A stretch of DNA of 29,314 nt, taken from IMG/VR virus record IMGVR_UViG_3300028883_000113, positions 1 to 29,314 of that record; one strand, 5' to 3'. Below are positions 27,311 through 29,314 of this stretch, piece by piece. The position numbers and the translations under genes were made by a program. This DNA is from a virus. A model generated the notes under the pieces. That model worked only from the letters and a program-made list of their open reading frames with translations, was not told where the DNA came from and made no database searches. Every line of letters begins with the position of its first letter. The first letter of the stretch is position 1.

Positions 27311-28318
27311 TCAGGGAATCCACTGAAACAAATCACCACTGGAAGGGGCAGTGATCAACAGTGGCACATCTTGGAAGGCACCCTGATCAGTTTCACTGGG
27401 GGCAACATCAGCATTAATCTTGCCTTGCGCCTTGAATCCCATTGTGGCTGATGCCCATGTTGCATGGTTGCTGATTTCCACAGCAATGGTGTCACCTGCC
27501 CTGTGGGATTCCCAGAAGTTTGCGGTGTTGGGGTCATGCTTCACCCCAATCACACTGTTGACCTGGACCCCACCAATGCCCCTGGTGACAAGTTCAGGGT
27601 CACCATCAGACCCCTGAAAACCAGCATAGCTTACAGGGTTTGTGATGGTCAGTTCAAACTTGTTCATGATGACATCAACACCACCCACAGACTTCTTGGT
27701 CTGCATGTCGTATAAATAGCGATATGTGGAACCATAGGCACTGGGGCTGGTGGGGGCGGTTGTTGCATCTGCTTCCCTGTATTCAGTCACAAATGTCAGG
27801 TTTGCCTGCATCCTGCCACCATCAGTGTCTGCACTGGCACTGAAGCTGATTGCTTCCAGGCAGGCACCCACCCAATATCTGGATTCATCAGTCACAGGGC
27901 TGATCAGGCAGCAGGTCAATGTCCCACAGTTGGCACTGCCTGGATTGTCACCATGTGCTTGGGCAGTTGGTGCATAGTTATATTCGATGTCATAACTGCC
28001 AGGGCTGCTGCCCACAGTGTTCCAGGTCAATTCTTGCATCAAAACAGCAGCAATGGTGGTATCCCAAATAATTGGCACTGTGATGACTGTCCTTTGCCCA
28101 CCCTTGTCAGTGGTGTGGACATCAGCAGTCTTCAGGGTCCGTCCCTGTCCACCCCTGGGGGTGGTGTCCTGCACCACCTGCTTGGCAACTGTCACATCAC
28201 CTGCAAGCTGGACCAGTTGCATGGTTGAATTCAGTTTTGATCCTATGGTTGTCTCAGGTTTGTAGGCAAACCTGAATTCCTGCATTGAATAGGTGTTAAC
28301 GTCCACACTCATGGTCAT
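27311..28318 (-). CDS. Major tail tube protein
   Basis: A 335-residue beta-rich protein placed after the tail terminator-like gene and before the chaperones, as for tail tube subunits. It contains an N-terminal segment with FRFAYKPETTIGSKLNSTMQ and a long central region with RYWVGACLEAISFSASADTD and GRMQANLTFVTEYREAD, the strand-rich pattern of phage tail tube folds. The C-terminal part (after about 250) may be an additional Ig-like domain with WASATMGFKAQGKINAD. The start may be ATG 28318 or ATG 28312; AAAGGACC suits both. Confidence 0.8.
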   Translation of the reverse strand: MTMSVDVNTYSMQEFRFAYKPETTIGSKLNSTMQLVQLAGDVTVAKQVVQDTTPRGGQGRTLKTADVHTTDKGGQRTVITVPIIWDTTIAAVLMQELTWNTVGSSPGSYDIEYNYAPTAQAHGDNPGSANCGTLTCCLISPVTDESRYWVGACLEAISFSASADTDGGRMQANLTFVTEYREADATTAPTSPSAYGSTYRYLYDMQTKKSVGGVDVIMNKFELTITNPVSYAGFQGSDGDPELVTRGIGGVQVNSVIGVKHDPNTANFWESHRAGDTIAVEISNHATWASATMGFKAQGKINADVAPSETDQGAFQDVPLLITAPSSGDLFQWIP

Positions 28319-28327
28319 GGTCCTTTC

Positions 28328-28744
28328 TTATTCATGCACTTTGGCATGTGAGCATTCAAAGGTGATTCTGAACACCCAGTCTTCTTCATCACCAGGTTCC
28401 AGATCAACCCCAGTCACCACCCCCTGGAAATACTGCAGCAGCCCCCCTGCTGATCTTTTCACAGGGTTCTTTTCAAGTAAGTCCTGCAGGACATCCAAAA
28501 GGTGAAGCAGGTCATCAGTCAACTGCTTGCCCCTGCTGTCATGGACATCAATGGTCAGGGTCACCCTTTTGGTGTGTGATCCTGCAGCCTGGGCTGCAGT
28601 GTTGGAATCAGCCACCTTCAGGTGAATGTACTGGTCAGCACCCCTAGCTTCATCCTTGCTGTCCACCACATCATACTTCTTCACACTTTGCAGCACCTGC
28701 TTCACCCCTGGCAGAATCCTTGATCTGATTGGATCATATGTCAT
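28328..28744 (-). CDS. Tail terminator-like protein (Mu gp37-like)
   Basis: A 138-residue protein between the adaptor and tail tube. It begins MTYDPIRSRILPGVKQVLQS and has alternating strands and helices (QYIHLKVADSNTAAQAAG; VTLTIDVHDSRGKQLTDDLL; WVFRITFECSHAKVHE), an alpha/beta pattern like tail terminators that cap the tail tube for head joining. It is 2 bases from the adaptor stop. Assigned mainly by position and size. Confidence 0.6.
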   Translation of the reverse strand: MTYDPIRSRILPGVKQVLQSVKKYDVVDSKDEARGADQYIHLKVADSNTAAQAAGSHTKRVTLTIDVHDSRGKQLTDDLLHLLDVLQDLLEKNPVKRSAGGLLQYFQGVVTGVDLEPGDEEDWVFRITFECSHAKVHE

Positions 28745-28746
28745 GG

Positions 28747-29314
28747 TCAGAACCTTCTGATTCTGGTGGTGCCCAGGGTGCCTGTGTCCACCCCCACCTG
28801 CTGCACAGTCAGAACAAAGGTGTCACCATCATTGAACTTGCCTTCAGTGAACCTGCCCTTGACCCCACCACCCAGGGACTGCATCAGCCCAGTGATCAGG
28901 GTTGTGCTGTGAATGGTGTTGTTCTGGCTGTCCTTCACTGAATATGACAGGGTACTATTCAGGGTGCCTGCAGCCAGGGTGCCTGTGCCAGTAATGGTGA
29001 TGATGAATACTTCATAGTCAAGGACAGGATCACCCTGCACATCTGCAATGAATCCTGTGGTGTCTGCACCAACAGTGCCTTCATCCACCCATGCCTTGTC
29101 TGATCTGGTCTGCTCAAAAGATAGCTTGATGTCACCATCATTGATCTTGTCAACAATGCCCTTTTCCTGAAAACCACCAATGGCACCACCAATCACAGTT
29201 CCAATCTGTTTCCGCAATAGTTCCACATCATCACTGTCAGGTGCAGTGGACCTGACAAGATGCCAGCAGGCAAGCAGGGCACATGACATCACAATCCAGT
29301 AGTCATACTGGACA
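28747..29314 (-). CDS. Head-tail adaptor (Mu gp36-like), C-terminal part, cut by window edge
   Basis: This is the remainder of the adaptor that starts at 561 on the other side of the junction; 29188-29314 duplicates its coding sequence at 1-127. The segment holds the second adaptor helix (VMSCALLACWHLVRS) and a beta-rich C-terminal region of about 130 residues (for example VFIITITGTGTLAAGTL and DTFVLTVQQVG), which resembles an extra Ig-like or sandwich domain not found in short gp36 homologues. A GTG at 29292 can mimic a start, but the reading frame is open upstream, so it is internal. The stop is 2 bases before the next gene. Confidence 0.7.
   Translation of the reverse strand, partial: VQYDYWIVMSCALLACWHLVRSTAPDSDDVELLRKQIGTVIGGAIGGFQEKGIVDKINDGDIKLSFEQTRSDKAWVDEGTVGADTTGFIADVQGDPVLDYEVFIITITGTGTLAAGTLNSTLSYSVKDSQNNTIHSTTLITGLMQSLGGGVKGRFTEGKFNDGDTFVLTVQQVGVDTGTLGTTRIRRF
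29188..29314. repeat. Right copy of 127-bp terminal direct repeat
   Basis: Exact copy of bases 1-127. Removing one copy gives a 29187-bp circle in which the adaptor gene is a single 1002-base reading frame (561 down to 1, then 29187 down to 28747). Confidence 0.95.

Noticed and set aside
1-29314. tRNA genes, CRISPR arrays, insertion sequences
   Set aside because: Reading all gaps found no cloverleaf-like sequence, no regularly spaced repeats, and no transposase or integrase motif on either strand.

Overview
The window is one complete small tailed-phage genome. The first 127 bases (1-127) are repeated exactly as the last 127 (29188-29314). A gene cut at the left edge (1-561) continues in frame at the right edge (28747-29314). 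The simplest reading is a circular or circularly permuted genome of 29187 bp whose contig carries a 127-base assembly overlap. Every gene I can support is on the minus strand, so transcription runs from high to low coordinates. Gene content (TerS/TerL, portal, Mu F-like and Mu G-like head proteins, HK97-type capsid protein, Mu gp36/gp37-like connectors, tail tube, frameshifted tail chaperones, a 539-residue tape measure) indicates a siphovirus with a non-contractile tail. No integrase, repressor or DNA polymerase is recognisable, so it looks virulent and host-dependent for replication. The host cannot be named; sigma70-like promoters and a perfect prepilin-type motif point weakly to a Gram-negative bacterium.

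Layout in transcription order. Packaging and head (12563 to 4354): TerS, TerL, a 191-bp regulatory gap with a direct repeat, portal, zinc-ribbon protein, Mu F-like minor head protein, Mu G-like morphogenesis protein, a 49-residue protein, a glycosyltransferase/MptE-like Rossmann protein, scaffold, major capsid and two small proteins. Fibre and lysis (4357 to 574): a 573-residue fibre-like protein with a foreign-looking centre, three small proteins, three membrane proteins and an M15-type endolysin. Connector and tail (across the junction, then 28744 to 21549): adaptor, tail terminator-like protein, tail tube, chaperones joined by a canonical -1 slippery site, tape measure and two large distal tail proteins. 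Early/replication (21440 to 12742): C5-methyltransferase-like protein, ERF annealing protein, DUF1376 protein, many small zinc-binding proteins, three coupled membrane proteins, an HNH endonuclease, a sulfotransferase-like protein, a DEDDh exonuclease and a CpG-rich islet encoding a 45-residue membrane protein.

Genes are packed with ATGA or short overlaps, so translation is heavily coupled. Candidate promoters sit at 21488-21516, 20432-20460 and 17388-17416, with regulatory gaps at 18441-18601 and 10350-10540. Two ribosome-binding leaders recur: AAGGAAGATCATG before early genes and AGGGAAACACAATGAAA before several others.

The most striking genome-wide trait is extreme CpG depletion (1 CpG in 14101-14700), with arginine mostly AGG/AGA. 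Two exceptions, the centre of the fibre gene (about 2881-4020) and the islet at about 12841-13000, look like recent imports. Other points of interest are the phage sulfotransferase, the prepilin-like motif, the tail-chaperone frameshift, and two homopolymer runs (C9 at 13167-13175, G7 at 1520-1526) placed exactly where a slip would fuse neighbouring genes.
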